In this document: in pieces, positions 52,500 to 64,000 of the stretch
Position numbering within the stretch: the stretch's first letter is position 1
How the letters are laid out: each line of letters opens with the position of its first letter
The notes under the pieces: generated by a model
The model's database searches: none
What the model was told of the DNA's origin: nothing
Seen by the model: the letters and a program-made list of their open reading frames with translations, nothing else
Program-made: the position numbers and the translations under genes
Assembly (NCBI RefSeq): GCF_000001735.4
Contig: NC_003074.8
Span: forward strand, 12,524,101 to 12,588,100
Source: Arabidopsis thaliana
Taxonomy: Eukaryota > Streptophyta > Magnoliopsida > Brassicales > Brassicaceae
Length of the DNA: 64,000 nt
Direction: 5' to 3'

Positions 52500-55400
52500 C
52501 GCTCACTTCCTTTTGCCTTTTCTTCTTCCTTACGCCTCCTCTCTCCCTCCCTCTTTTGGTTCTTCAAATCCCTCTTTACAGCACTGCACAATTCCACCTC
52601 ATCTAAACCCGAAATGGCTTGAAACTGCGGCACAAACAATAGATAAAATTGGAAAAGGATCCCAAAAAAACCTACTTTGTGAAGTTACTAACTGTGTGCT
52701 AGGTCTATACGTCGTTATATGATGAGAGTGTATAAAAGACTTGTATGTGTGCATAAAGTAAATGACACAGAGATTTGTTAACGAGGTTTGGTAACAACCT
52801 ACATCCCCGGGACCTAATCCAGAAATAACTCCACTAGAACAAGATCGCAAATACAATTGCATATGATATTACAGCATAACTATGCCTACCACTCTTTTCT
52901 ATATGGACTTTGGAAACAGTATCAAGCCACGCATGTCTTGACTACCACCGAGCAGCACCAATGCATCACCGTCTTCTCTAACGGCTGCAGATTCCAAAGG
53001 AATACCACCAACAGATCATCATCTGTATTTGGTGGGGCGAAGCCACACACAAGTGTGTGCATCTCTCTCCACTATACCATACACGCGCAACCTTTTTATG
53101 TCACGGCAACCATCTATATATAATCAAGACAAAACCCTAGGGTCCAAATATTCTCGCAATCTTTTTGCCTTGATTCGAAAGTATCTGGACTACCACTAAA
53201 GGAAACATCACGTCTCCAATAGAATCATGCCATGTCATCTTCATTCCTCACTTGATTCTTTCTGCGTTCAGTTCGCCTACTGTGTTACACAGCTGCTACC
53301 TGTGAAACACAACTCTGATACTTTCTATTGATACTCCAGCTTCACAATCACATAGCTCTTTACAATATCTGTTGCTCAATACCTCTGTTGCTCAACACCT
53401 TTGTTGATGTCTGCATAACTCTTGTTGCATTCTGTGTCAACTCCTTTGTTGTAGCACGGTCTGTATCATCCATGTTTCACTCACACGTTCTTGTTGCAGT
53501 GTAGTCTGTATCATCTCATATCTTGAGCTGTGTGTCATCATCTTGAGTCTAACAACCAGTTACAAATATACTCTCATTCTCCCCCTTTGTTACTGCGTTT
53601 TAGAACTCAAGCTCACCTTAGAAGATTGTACTTTGATGATCTTCAAGCTTCAATACTATCTCAGAATGTTTCTCTAAACAGTCACTGCATATGTTGTGAT
53701 TCTGACCGAGTGTCCATTTTCCAACTGTCACAGCTACACAACTCAGCAACATCACAACATACTAACATTCTCCTCCTTGATGGCTGAGTTGATGTTCCAA
53801 CTATCATAGCTACGTAACTCAGTAACATCACAATATACTAACATTCTCCCCCTTGATGGCTGAGTTGTAGCTCATATGATCTAGCATCGTCATTCTCCCC
53901 CTTTTTAGCTTAGTTTGAAACTCAAGCAATTAAGCTCACATGAAATACCAAGACAATATATTGATGCTCCCCATGTGACCAAGCTGCTAGCATCAATCTC
54001 ATAAATGTGACATATCGCTCAGGCTTCATCTCGCCTGCATGAGTGCACAACTAAGATAACATTGCATAGGCATTTTTCCTTATGCCTGGATGCTAGAGCA
54101 TGTTCAAACATCTGCTAAACTTTGGCTGCAGACACCCACAATTGCTTTTGTCTCAATGAAATTTTGCAACCAAATTCTGCATGCTACACATAAATTCTGC
54201 AGACTTCTAAACCCTGCAGGCTGCACACAAATTCTGAAGAACATTCTAACAGAGGGCTTGATGCATCACTTGTGTAAACAAAAACACTGAAGAACATTCT
54301 TAATGACGTTGGGCTCCATCTTTACAACAGACCTGTAAAACAGAGCTTCCACACTGATTAAAAACTAGCTTGTGACTGCAACATAAAACAGAAGAACAAA
54401 CATTAGAGAGATCTGCTTCACCATCAACAAGGAACTGCTGTCGCCAATAAGAACAGGATTTGAGCCTGCCGTACGCACAGAACAGTCACTTCCGATGTGA
54501 TAGCAGTTCTAAGAACAGATTGTAGAACCAACTTCCAACAGCTTACGACCAAACTTGCAGAACAACCATTAACATCAACTCTTGTATTGATCCGCTCTTC
54601 TTTGTAACCATAGCAACATCTAGCATATGAATATATATATTCGATCTCTTCGTTCCATCTCAGATTAATACTCCAAACACCTTGAGACAACCACATAAAC
54701 CACCAGAACACCATGTTTCTGCTTAAGAGCAACATTGAAGTCAAGTCCAGACGAATACCTTGAGACAACCTTTACCTAGCATCTTATGTGCCTAAAAGTG
54801 AGCCAGAGTAGATAAAGCAGGAGAATGCAACTTCTGTAATAGTTGTTGTAGTATGTGGTACGTCCAATTTCAACACAAGAATCTCATATAAAACCCATAG
54901 ATTTTAAGAACTAGAGCAACAACGATTCATCGAAATTCAATAGTGATGTCCCAACTTTCACCTACAAGACACTTCAGCTTCCTGGGTTAAAACTTAACCG
55001 GAGTTACTCAACTCTGAGTATTTTACCTCAGATTGATCTCGACCAACATCTCCTTGTAGATGTCACTTAAGCTAACCTTGCAGAACAGAACTGGAGTTAC
55101 ACAACTCTTTGTATTTCTACCTCAGATTGATCCCGACCATCTTATAATAATAGTGAAAGTGAATCCTTCTCTTGAACTTCAACAAATGAGTCCCCTTACT
55201 CTTCTTTCTTCTTTCAACGAACACAAATGCAGAACAAAGGCTTAAAAACACACACTGCACAATCACACCCATTAATTCACATCTTGGATGCACTAAGCTG
55301 AAACACCCTTTATTGAATCATTTGCAAGCCACCATTGCAAAATCCAGCCTTAGAAGTCTTTGAAATAACTGCTCTAAAGCGTCGTCACTATACTATGTTT

Positions 55401-56161
55401 CTGGTCACCGAATCCAATGCCCTCTTACAAGAATATAGCTCCACACTCTTGAAGTGTCTCTGCCAAATTTAATCTCATTTCAAACTCGTTTGGTTGCCCG
55501 TTTGTTGTTTCCACCGTAACAGCTCACATCTGAAAATTTAGATGAACCACCAAGACTGTCCACCAAATTTCAGCTCGATCTGGTTACTTTTAGATCTCAA
55601 ATTGTTGCCTTGAGCAAGTCATATCTGAACTGATTTCTGCATATTTCTGAAGATCCAAAAAGTACAATGCTCTCCTTTGATTTTGCAATTCAGATCTCCT
55701 TCACCTTCACTCTAGTCTGAACAATAATCTTTAAGCACATAGATTCAATTCGTCTCTACGAACTTAAAACAATAAGACGAAACGTGGTTTCCTTTTCCAA
55801 ACCAAGGAAATATGAATTGTATAGAAGATTCTTCGTCTGTCTTGATACAGAGCATAAACGGACTGGCAAATCAACCCAGAAAGATACGAAAGTTGGTAGA
55901 AACATCAACCACAACCATACGGAGCCACAGGAGAAAACAGATCAGGATTTGGGTCTACGGGTCAAAAGTTATGGCCAAAATCGCAACACAGACCCAGAAT
56001 AAAACATTGTGCGAACAACCAACTTTGAGAGCAAATTCCTATCAAATCACAATGAATCAAAGGAAGATATTTATATCCTTCGAGAGATCTCATTTCCAAG
56101 ATTCCAGAAAATCTTTCAATGCTCAAATCAGAGTTCTATAGCCAAGTCAAACGAAGGTGAC
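52500..56161 (-). other. Degraded non-coding LTR-retrotransposon remains (probably copia, minus strand)
   Basis: No convincing ORF occurs in 3.6 kb. Several CATTCTCCCCC(T/C)TTG tracts (about 53576, 53838, 53892), read GGGGGAGAATG on the minus strand, are polypurine-like repeats common downstream of pol in large copia elements. GTTAACGAGGTTTGGTAACA and CCCCGGGACCTAATCCAGAA near 52777-52825 resemble reverse-oriented copia LTR sequence. It continues beyond the Reina insertion at 62739. Confidence 0.45.
53716..53872. repeat. Tandem duplication of about 80 bp
   Basis: TTCCAACTGTCACAGCTAC ... ACATACTAACATTCTCC ... TTGATGGCTGAGTTG is repeated from about 53797 with about a tenth of positions changed. 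Each copy holds one polypurine-like tract (minus strand). Confidence 0.85.
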
Positions 56162-56522
56162 TGTTAAGACAGAACTTGAGATAGACAGATTAAAGAGGAA
56201 AGAAGAGATCAGAAATAGAAGCTAACCAAAATGGCCGCTTAGAGAGTGATATTACTGTTGAAATGTTATAAGATAAGGAACCCTAATGAGAGATTCCCAA
56301 CTTAAATACATCCAGACTTTAGGATAACATAAACTTAAACGACGTCGCATTAATAGATAAAGAGAGAGAGACTCTGTTTGTCTCAGAGTCTCTAGTGACC
56401 ATAGCTTCCTTTCTTCACTTTAGCCACTTCTTGTGTCTTTCTTCTTCAACTCCTTTCTTGCCTTACGACCACCTGTCCTTGCCTTCCTCTTCATGAATGC
56501 CAAAGGAACCCGTAGCTTATCA
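56162..56522 (-). repeat. 3' LTR of the Reina-like element
   Basis: Begins TGATAAGCTACGGG at 56522 on the minus strand, preceded by the purine-rich CTCTTTCCGGGGTAA. The partner is 62374-62733. Confidence 0.9.
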
Positions 56523-56982
56523 TTACCCCGGAAAGAGAAGCAACCTTGTCCACAAGGTTGAAATCAGGGAATTGCTCCATCATCACAGTAACAGGTTCCC
56601 AAGTCGCCTCAAACTCCGGAAGCTCTTTCCACATCACCAACCCTTCTGTCTCTTGTCCCTTAACCGGTAGCCTGACATCTAACACCCTTTCTGGTTCAAC
56701 CACCCACTCAAAAGTCGGTGTGAGCAAGGCTGGTATTTCCTGCACCGTGTAGTCAGCTGGTACAACTTTCTTCAGCTGAGAAATGTCAAACACCGGGTGA
56801 ATCCGGCTCTGAGCAGGCAGCTGTAACTTGTTAGCGACTCTCCCAATACGCTCTATGATAACATAAGGCCTGAAGTAGCGCTGTGCTAGCTTCTCATTTC
56901 TTCTGCCCACAACTGTTTTCTGCCTATACGGTCTGAGCTTTAGATAGACCTAATCCCCAACTGTGAACTAAACACCAATAAT
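56491..56982 (-). pseudogene. pol: Reina integrase C-terminus with chromodomain
   Basis: After the inserted LTR the minus strand reads FTVGD, a stop, VYLKLRPYRQKTVVGRRNEK, LAQRYFRPYVIIERIGRVAN, QSRIHPVFDISQLKKV, then MWKELPEFEATWEPVTVMME and QFPDFNLVDKVAS. The last part is a group-type chromodomain (aromatic W-ATWE core), which in chromoviruses steers integration to methylated-histone chromatin. The frame ends near 56491 inside the LTR start. Confidence 0.85.
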
Positions 56983-58701
56983 GTCGTTGTAGTATTTTAG
57001 GTTGTCAATCCAAATGGGTGTGATGCTAACAATCAAGATGTGATCAGAAGTCACTAAGTCAAGCCAAGCAATAACAGGTTTTGGTGTGTTCTAGCAGTTC
57101 TAAGTGAACATGCAGAAAACAGAAATTCAAGCAGAAACAATAAAACACTCGACCAACACAGCTCTTTGCAGAGCACTGGGTGAGGTCGAGTGACAGGTCG
57201 GGTAACAGACAGAAAGTATAACAGGGATACTCGAGTGCACAGTCTGTTGCCAGACAACTGGGTGGTCGAGTATCAGGTCGAGTAACAGTAAAGAATTGCA
57301 GAAACTAAGCAACAGATGACAAGATGCAGTAAACAACAGTAGAGTAAACAAAGAATTCAATTAGACAAAGAATTCCCGAGGATGGGGTAATTGAGTAGTT
57401 TCGTTTCCTCAGTTTAAACGTGGTTGACATGCTCAATAAATTAACCCTAGACAACAAGTTCATTAACCAAATCTAAGTGCCACCGCAACAGAGACTCTCA
57501 AGTTAACCTAGTCCTAGACTCAATCACCATTGACGAGAGTTAACCTAACAAACATTACGAATCAACAAGTTAAAGCCAAAACGCTCCCTGCAACCAATAC
57601 CTTGGTACAGGGTCACGAATCTCTGGAATTAGTGGTTCAGACATTTCATCGAACACCTTTTGGGCGCGGAAATGTCTGGGCTCAAATTCCAGTTGATCAG
57701 AAAGCAATAGGCATTAAGAACAACTAATCCAGAAGGGATCTATCAATCAATACTCAATCACCTAGCATACTGAGAATCCTACACTACTCTAACCCATCCT
57801 CAGAAACCTATTCACTACTCAGACATCATAACAGAAAGCATAAACGTTGAACAAGTTGAAAACATGATAAAAACAGTGTAACAGCAAGATGATAACAGAA
57901 TGAACAACAGTAAACGAAATCAAGAACAAAAGCTGAATACTGAATACTGAATAGATAAAGAGAAATCCGGATTACAAAAGGTCTAGAACACAAGGTTTGC
58001 GGAATAAAACTAGATAAAAACTTGTCTGCGAAAATGTGAAGTACATGCTACTTATAGCCAAATATTCTGAAACCCTAATTCTTTAAACGACGAAGTATTG
58101 GGGCGGATTAAGAACTGTACTCGACCCATGTGGTCGAGTGGGAGGTCGAGTGAATAGCTGGAGTCTTCTTTTCTTCCTTGTGCTCGAGTGTATGGTTGAG
58201 TGCGGAATGAAGAAGGCTCTGAAGCTTTTCATCGAGTATGCAGTCGAGTGGTGGTGATGGTGATACTCGACTTCCAGGTAGAGTGAAGAGGTCGAGTAGT
58301 GGTCTGGCAATGAAGGTGAAGACACTCGGCCTCGTGGTCGAGTGATGAGACCGAGTGATGGTCAGGTGATGGGATGAAGACACTCGACCTCGGGGTAGAG
58401 TGATGTGGTGAAGTAGTGATGTCCTCTACTCAACCAGGGGGTCGAGTGATCTGTTGAGATCTTGAAGCTCCTACTCGACCTCGGGGTCGAGTGGTTTGAC
58501 ATGATCAGGCCCGCTTCTTCCAGACAGCTCGTCAACAGCTCCAAATCACCTGAAATCAACGCAAATATGCAACATGCATGCAAATCTATCCTAAACATGC
58601 AAAGTGATGACAAATGATGAGAAATGGTATAAAACAGTGATGATATGATGCTAAACTGATGACAAATGGATGCTCAAAACATGCAAAATACACACTTATC
58701 A
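56983..58701 (-). mobile_element. Athila-family LTR inserted in the Reina element (solo, 3' end clipped)
   Basis: On the minus strand it begins TGATAAGTGTGTATTTTGC at 58701 and follows the 13882-15629 LTR closely to ...AATACTACAACGA. The last 35 bp or so, including TTATCA, are absent, as are a few Reina codons. It carries the same 20-bp palindromes (for example ACTCGACCTCGGGGTCGAGT at 58473-58492). The absence of gag, PBS or PPT makes it a solo-LTR-like relic. Confidence 0.88.
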
Positions 58702-59706
58702 TTGGCTGACTTCTGCATTCTTCTCTGAGCTAACTCCATATTTTCCCTCAGTTCTTGCAGCAAGCTATCACGGTCTCTGATGAGTTCCTCGACTTGACCA
58801 TTAACCGTTGAAATATCTCCATACCTCAGTATTTTTGGTGGTTCTCTCCCATAAACTGCAAGGAAGGGTGTAGTTCCCGTAGTGGTGTGATAAGAAGTGT
58901 TATACCAGTACTCAGCCCAATGAAGCCACTGCAGCCAAGATTTCGGTTTCCTGCCAGCAAAACAACGCAGATAAGTCTCTAAACAGCGGTTCACGACTTC
59001 TGTCTGCCCATCGGTTTGAGGGTGATAGGCAGTGCTCCTGTGAAGAATGGTTCCTTGTGACTTGAACAATTCAGTCCAGAAGTTACTCAAGAAGACTTTG
59101 TCCCTGTCTGACACGATGTTCTCGGGAAATCCGTGCAACCTTACTATCTCCTTGATGAAAACTTCAGCAACTGTCTTAGAGCTGAATGGGTGCTTCAATG
59201 GTATAAAGTGTCCATACTTGCTGAGACGGTCTATCACCACCAGTATCACCGAGTAACCATTCGAGAGGGGAAGTCCTTCTATGAAATCCTTCTTAATTGT
59301 GTCCATATCTGCTGAGGAATGGGTAAGGAACATAGTAAACCCGCTAGAGATAGTGTTGAATACTTATTCTCCTGACAAATCTGGCACGAATGATGTACTT
59401 GATCACATCCTTCCTCATTCCTTGCCAATACACCTCCTTAGACATCCTCTGAAAAGTTTTTAAAACCCCTTCATGCCCTCCTATCTCACTGTCATGAAAT
59501 TGCCTTATCAGCTTCTGAACCATTGGTGACCCTCTTGGTATGACCAGCCGACCATCCTTGAACAGAACCCCTTCTTTAGTGGTGTATCCCGTGGTTTTCT
59601 CTCCTTCCATTTCACACCTTTTAATCAGCTTAAGTAACTCTGGATCCTCCTTAGTCCATATAGCCACTTCTTCTCGGTCTATAGTTTGTGGAGCACAGAG
59701 AACCAA
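58702..59706 (-). pseudogene. pol: Reina integrase: zinc finger and catalytic core
   Basis: The frame of the 864-codon ORF goes on after one stop: IDREEVAIWTKEDPELLKLI, then [20 protein letters not shown] of the HHCC finger. Near 59390-59340 a deletion and shift damage the second Cys pair. The core resumes as [60 protein letters not shown], so D, D and E are all present, then TGTTPFLAVYGREPPKILRY and ENMELAQRRMQKSAN. At that point the Athila LTR is inserted. Confidence 0.88.
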
Positions 59707-62340
59707 CTAATTGACTTCTGGTACCCGTGGTTGTCTTGACAAGGCGTCAACAACTCTATTTTCCACCCCTGGTTTATACTCTATCTTGTATGTTAACCCA
59801 ATCAGCTTTGCAGCCCACCTCTGTTGCACTGGTGTCAAAGACTTCTGATCCAACAAATGTTTCAAACTGCTTTCGTCGGTCTTAATGACAAACTCCCTCC
59901 CAGCTAAATAATGTTTCCATTTGGTGACCGCCTTGACGATAGCCAGCAGTTCTCGCTCATACACAGACTTAACTCGACCCGTTGATGAGAAGGCTTGGCT
60001 TAAAAACGCTATGGGTCTCCTTCCTTGAGATAGAACTGCCCCAATTCCTGTCCCAGATGCGTCAGTTTCCACTATGAATTCTTGTTCAAAGTCAGGTAAG
60101 GCTAACACGGGTAAGCTGGTGACCGATTCCTTCAACGACTCAAACGCTTGTCCTGCTTGTTCAGACCATTCAAACCCTTCCTTCTTTAGCAAATCAGTTA
60201 GGGGTTTTGCTATTTGGCCATAATTCCTCACGAACTTCCGATAGTACCCTGTCAGCCCCAGGAAACCTCTTAATTCTGTCACATTCTTGGGTTGAGGCCA
60301 CTTCACCATTGCCTTAATCTTTTCTGGATCTGAAGCCACACCATTTCCAGAGATAATATGCCCCAGATAAGATATCTCACTGTTGCCAAAAGAACATTTC
60401 TTTACATTGGCATAAAACTGATGCTTCTTCATTATATCCAGGACTTTCTTGAGATGCTCGAGGTGGGTTTCCATGTCTTTACTATATATCAGAATATCGT
60501 TGAAGAAAACAAGGACAAACCGCCTCAAGTAGGGTCTGAAGGCATCGTTCATGACAGACTGAAAGGTGGATGGCATGTTGGTAAGGCCAAAAGGCATAAC
60601 CAGGAACTCGTAATGCCCTTGATGTGTTTTAAAAGCCGTCTTCTCCACATCTGTAGCCCTTACACGGATTTGGTGATAGCCTGATCTTAAGTCCAGCTTG
60701 GAGAACACAGTTGCTCCCTTCAATTCGTCCAACAGCTCATCCACCAATGGAATTGGATACCGGTCTGGAATAGTTACATTATTCATCGCTCTGTAGTCCA
60801 CGCCGAATCTCCAACCCCCATCTTTCTTTCTTACCAACAAAACAGGACTAGAGAAGGGACTAATACTCGGCCTTATTATCCGAGCATCCAACATTTCCTG
60901 AACCATCTTCTCTATCTCATTTTTCTGCAAATAAGAGTACCTGTAAGGCCTGCAATTGACTGGTGGTGTGCCTTGCTGAAGGGTGATGGCATGTTCCCTG
61001 TTTCGAGCAGGCGGAAGTCCTGTTGGAGTTGAGAAGACTTCCTGGAATTGTGAGAGAATGCCCTGAATCTCAGCTGACTCCTCCTTCTTCTCTTGCGGTT
61101 CTGCTGCCTCAAAGAGAGTAGTTAGCTCCAATAGATACACTTCTTGTTTCTTCTTGACCACTCTACTCATCGCATTCAGTGATATAGGTACTTGGCACAG
61201 ACTAGGATCTCCCATAATGGTGACCCACGAGTTTCTGATCTTCCAACTCAAGGTAAGCAGCCCCCAGTTAGTCCTTGTATCCCCGAGTTTAGCTAGCCAC
61301 GGAAACCCCAAAACAACATCAGTTCCACCCAGCTCAAACAGTAAGAAATCCTCCATCATCTCCACTCCTTGTACTTCCAACATCACACCTGAACACTTTT
61401 CCTTGCCATGGAATATATGACCATTAGCCACCCTTACTGCAAAACTCTGAGTATTGGTGCTAGTTAAACCCAACTCCGGTGCTAGCTTGTGAGATAAGAA
61501 GTTTGAGGTGGCTCCGGAGTCAATGAGTATCACCACTTCTCTACCCCCAATTCTACCCTTCATCATCATAGATTTCTCTGATGAAATTCCACCCATTGAA
61601 TGCATGGTCTCCACTTCAGTCTCAGAGGCATTCTGTTGCTGAACCTCTTGTTTCATTTGTTCAGGTTCCAGCCCTTCATCCTCCTCAACGTCCTCCTCCA
61701 CGTCCATACTCCTGACCCTTTGCTTACATTTATGTCCAGGAAACCACTTGTCACCACAATATCTACAGGGATTAACAGATCCATTGTCATTACCAGCCTT
61801 TTTGAACTCATTTCCCTTGGAAGTGCTCTGGTAACCTTGTCTTGGTGGTGGAGTGTATGACGAAGTTGCTATAGCTCTGGGTGGTGCTCGAATCTGGTAG
61901 CTTGGAGTGTCATTCTCTTGAGCCTCGATAAGCTTAGCAAAGTCAACCATGTCATCTAGGTTGACTGGCCTGCATCGCACAACCTGATTCCTGAGGCTTT
62001 TCTTCAGCCCTCTCAGAAATGCAGACTCTAAAATATCAGTAGGACAATGCGGCAGCTCCACTGAGACAGCCTCGAACCTCTCTCTGTAATCCTCCACACT
62101 ACCCTTCTGCTCGATACACATTAAATGGTCTGCAGAAGTACTTCCCATACTTGGTTTAAATCGACTCTTACACTTAGCCTTAAACAGAGGCCAGTTGGTC
62201 ACGCCTTCTCTTCCCTCACGGTATCTCCACCAACCCACTGCGACTCCTCCGAGACGTGACAAGGCTTGGGTCAACTTCTCATGTTCCGGTGTCTGGTTCA
62301 CTGCGAAACACTTCTCAACCCTATACAGGTGGAGAGTTTG
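59707..62340 (-). pseudogene. pol: Reina gag-protease-RT-RNase H with catalytic RT Asp changed
   Basis: An open stretch of 864 codons follows soon after the PBS. The N-terminus of gag is missing: the frame opens within [20 protein letters not shown] and the normal first part and leader are deleted. Then [20 protein letters not shown], a CCHC-like [14 protein letters not shown], protease [16 protein letters not shown] ([51 protein letters not shown]). The catalytic box reads [10 protein letters not shown], where F-F-D-D is normal, so one metal-binding Asp is Asn. RNase H is [36 protein letters not shown], and [10 protein letters not shown] ends the frame at 59707 with a stop. Integrase continues in the same frame. 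Confidence 0.92.
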
Positions 62341-62373
62341 TCATTGCACCTGCTCTCAACGAAAGCACCAAAT

Positions 62374-62733
62374 TGTTAAGAAAGAACTTGAGATAGACAA
62401 ATTAAAGAGGAAAGAAGAGATCAGAAATAGAAGCTAACCAAAACGGCCGCTTAGAGAGTGATATTACTGTTGAAATGTTATAAGATAAGGAACCCTAATG
62501 AGAGATTCCCAACTTAAATACATCCAGACTTTAGGGTAACATAAACTTAAACGACATCGCATTAATAGATAAAGAGAGAGAGACTCTGTTTGTCTCAGAG
62601 TCTCTAGTGACCATAGCTTCCTTTCTTCACTTTAGCCACTTCTTGTGTCTTTCTTCTTCAACTCCTTTCTTGCCTTACGACCACCTGTCCTTGCCTTCCT
62701 CCTCATGAATGCCAAAGGAACCCGTAGCTTATC
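62374..62733 (-). repeat. 5' LTR of the Reina-like element
   Basis: It ends ...TTCTTAACA, followed after three bases (ATT) by the PBS TGGTGCTTTCGTTGAGAG (62353-62370), a form often seen in plant Reina-type elements. Confidence 0.9.
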
Positions 62734-62738
62734 AGTGA

Positions 62739-64000
62739 CAAAGACAGAGAAACACCACTTCACCAAACAGCAGGTTATTTAAGTCTCTTTTGCTACAGGG
62801 CACAAACGAAACAGCAAACCAACCCTGAAAATTCTAAACATTGGTTGCAGGACCAACTTTAGACATAAGAAGCTACAAGGGACCAACATCATTAAGAACC
62901 ATACTCCAATAGGCTTCATCAACTTTGAAGCATACTCATAGCAAGAGTCATTTTTGGCCGCATAATCAAGAACTAAATTCCCTTTCTCGAACATCTCTTA
63001 GTTTCAACAGTCTTCTCCCCCTTGTTGATTGTGTGTTTCAATAAAGCAATAAGCCAAGTATAAACACACACACCAACACAAAAACACAGATGCTTATCAA
63101 TTTCCTTTTTTTTTGAAGAGAAGAAAAAGAATTAGCTTCTCACCATTAAAACCAAAATGTAGCTCCAGAACTTCAACCGATTCTATAAGACCACATCAAA
63201 CATCAAGACCACAAACACAAGAAGTAGTTTGTATCTTTAAATTTCCTGCAAATACATGTAGCATCAAACATGAGCGAGATGACAAGATTCAAAGAAAATT
63301 TTCACCAGCGTCTGCTTCTCCAATCCTTTTCTCTCCAAAACAGAAAAACACGAATCACCATTGACTTCTTCTTACACTGTCGTCGAAATCAGATTTTGGA
63401 CCATAATTTAACACTCGACCCATGTCCACAATTTAACTCTCTTTATCTGTGATTCCTCAATAAGATTCCAAACCCCGTCCACTGACTCCTTTAAATCCCT
63501 GCAATTTCCTACAGAATCTCTGTCTTGGTTCCTCTTAGTGGTCGCAAAAAATAGCACCAAGCTCATCACGAACCCATAAATCTAGAACCCAACGCTGACA
63601 CACTTAACTTCACTTGATTCTCAACTGTGAATCTTCCTTCCGTCAATGGATAACGTCAACGACAAACACAAACAGCCGCTTAATCTCCTTCACCAAATGC
63701 TACATCCAATTAAAGCGACTTTGCTGAAAACCTCCAGAGCTTAAGAGAACCAACACTGAAAGCTTCTTAGACACACAAAATCGAGAAACTTTAACCATGA
63801 GCACTTTCTTTTTAAACAGAAGATGAACAAGCAGCAACAAAGATTCGCACACAAGCCTGCATCTTCCGACATGCTTTCTTCCAATTAAAACACTTCTTAG
63901 CACAGTGAGCTTAGTTTGGGCCTCCGATTAAAACAGAAATTGGCCCAAAATATAAAACCCAAACCTAATTCTCTTTCAGACTCGACGATCTTTTCCCGAC
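62739..64000. other. Degraded non-coding TE sequence
   Basis: No ORF is supported. CTTCTCCCCCTTG (63010-63022) is another minus-strand polypurine-like tract, and GCACAAACGAAACAGCAAACC resembles 55852-55876, so this is the same degraded copia region as 52500-56161, separated by the Reina insertion. Confidence 0.4.

Larger units (their letters stand above)
56157..62738 (-). mobile_element. Reina-like chromovirus with TSD GTGAC, carrying an Athila LTR
   Basis: LTRs of 361 bp (56162-56522) and 360 bp (62374-62733) share TGATAAGC...CTTAACA ends on the minus strand and differ at about six sites by eye. GTGAC flanks both ends (56157-56161, 62734-62738). Between them lie the PBS, a gag-pol ORF and a chromodomain-like C-terminus. 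Short LTRs, a single ORF, this PBS and the chromodomain fit the Reina clade. An Athila-family LTR (56983-58701) splits the integrase C-terminal region. Removing that, the element is about 4.9 kb. Confidence 0.9.

Noticed and set aside
53530..56141. Short + strand ORFs (for example 53530-53787, 55784-56141)
   Set aside because: No motifs, and composition fits degraded antisense retrotransposon sequence.
57530..57727. 65-residue ORF conserved in two LTR copies (also 14855-15052)
   Set aside because: Similarity is explained by common LTR descent; no evidence of selection. The opposite-strand PPR-like reading is reported as a weak finding instead.

Overview
The window is plant nuclear DNA, most likely from a Brassicaceae species. 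The evidence is an Athila-type ORF1 protein, an Emigrant-like terminal inverted repeat, a CRM centromeric retrotransposon, plant CACTA proteins and a spliced fragment that looks like plant lysyl-tRNA synthetase. I see no intact single-copy host gene. The window is a nested stack of transposable elements, as expected in pericentromeric or centromere-flanking heterochromatin. Nearly every coding region carries stops, frameshifts or deletions.

Layout. 1-8220: Athila-group Ty3/gypsy element on the + strand (end of 5' LTR, primer-binding site, gag, pol, ORF1), with four gag stops and a large deletion across protease and RT. It is joined without a 3' LTR to a second Athila-group element at 8221-15629, which has gag and a broken protease but no RT or integrase: a non-autonomous derivative with a 1.75-kb 3' LTR. 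15630-22486, - strand: an Athila LTR fragment, then a SIRE-like Ty1/copia element (env-like ORF, RT-RNase H, protease, gag, PBS, LTR) with an integrase deletion. 22544-23692: a solo LTR with perfect 5-bp target duplication CCTGA. 23698-33939, - strand: a Tork/Tnt1-like copia element split by a CRM chromovirus (25409-31818) with duplication TGGAG. 34191-34994: Emigrant-like Tc1/mariner MITE. 35111-36188: hAT-like element with 8-bp duplication CTTTCCTG. About 39187-46955 (left end not found), - strand: a CACTA element with degraded TNPD/TNP2-like and TNPA-like genes. It abuts an intron-containing lysyl-tRNA synthetase pseudogene (47010-47454). 48643-49503: element with about 160-bp inverted repeats and a tRNA-like core. 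49984-52490: copia gag/protease remnant split by a PIF/Harbinger-like element (50408-51532, duplication TAA). 52500-56161 and 62739-64000: degraded non-coding sequence flanking a Reina-like chromovirus (56162-62733, duplication GTGAC), which itself carries an Athila LTR (56983-58701).

How the parts relate. The genes do not form a host pathway; each group is the remains of one mobile element. The target-site duplications give a relative order: CRM is younger than the Tork-like copia; the Harbinger-like element is younger than its host copia; the Athila LTR is younger than Reina; the CACTA end lies inside the synthetase pseudogene. The least expected pattern is that three LTR families each carry their own short palindrome centred on TCGA or TCGATCGA, repeated in LTRs, spacers and even coding sequence.

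All calls were made by eye from sequence and translations. Family names rest on remembered motifs, not on a search.
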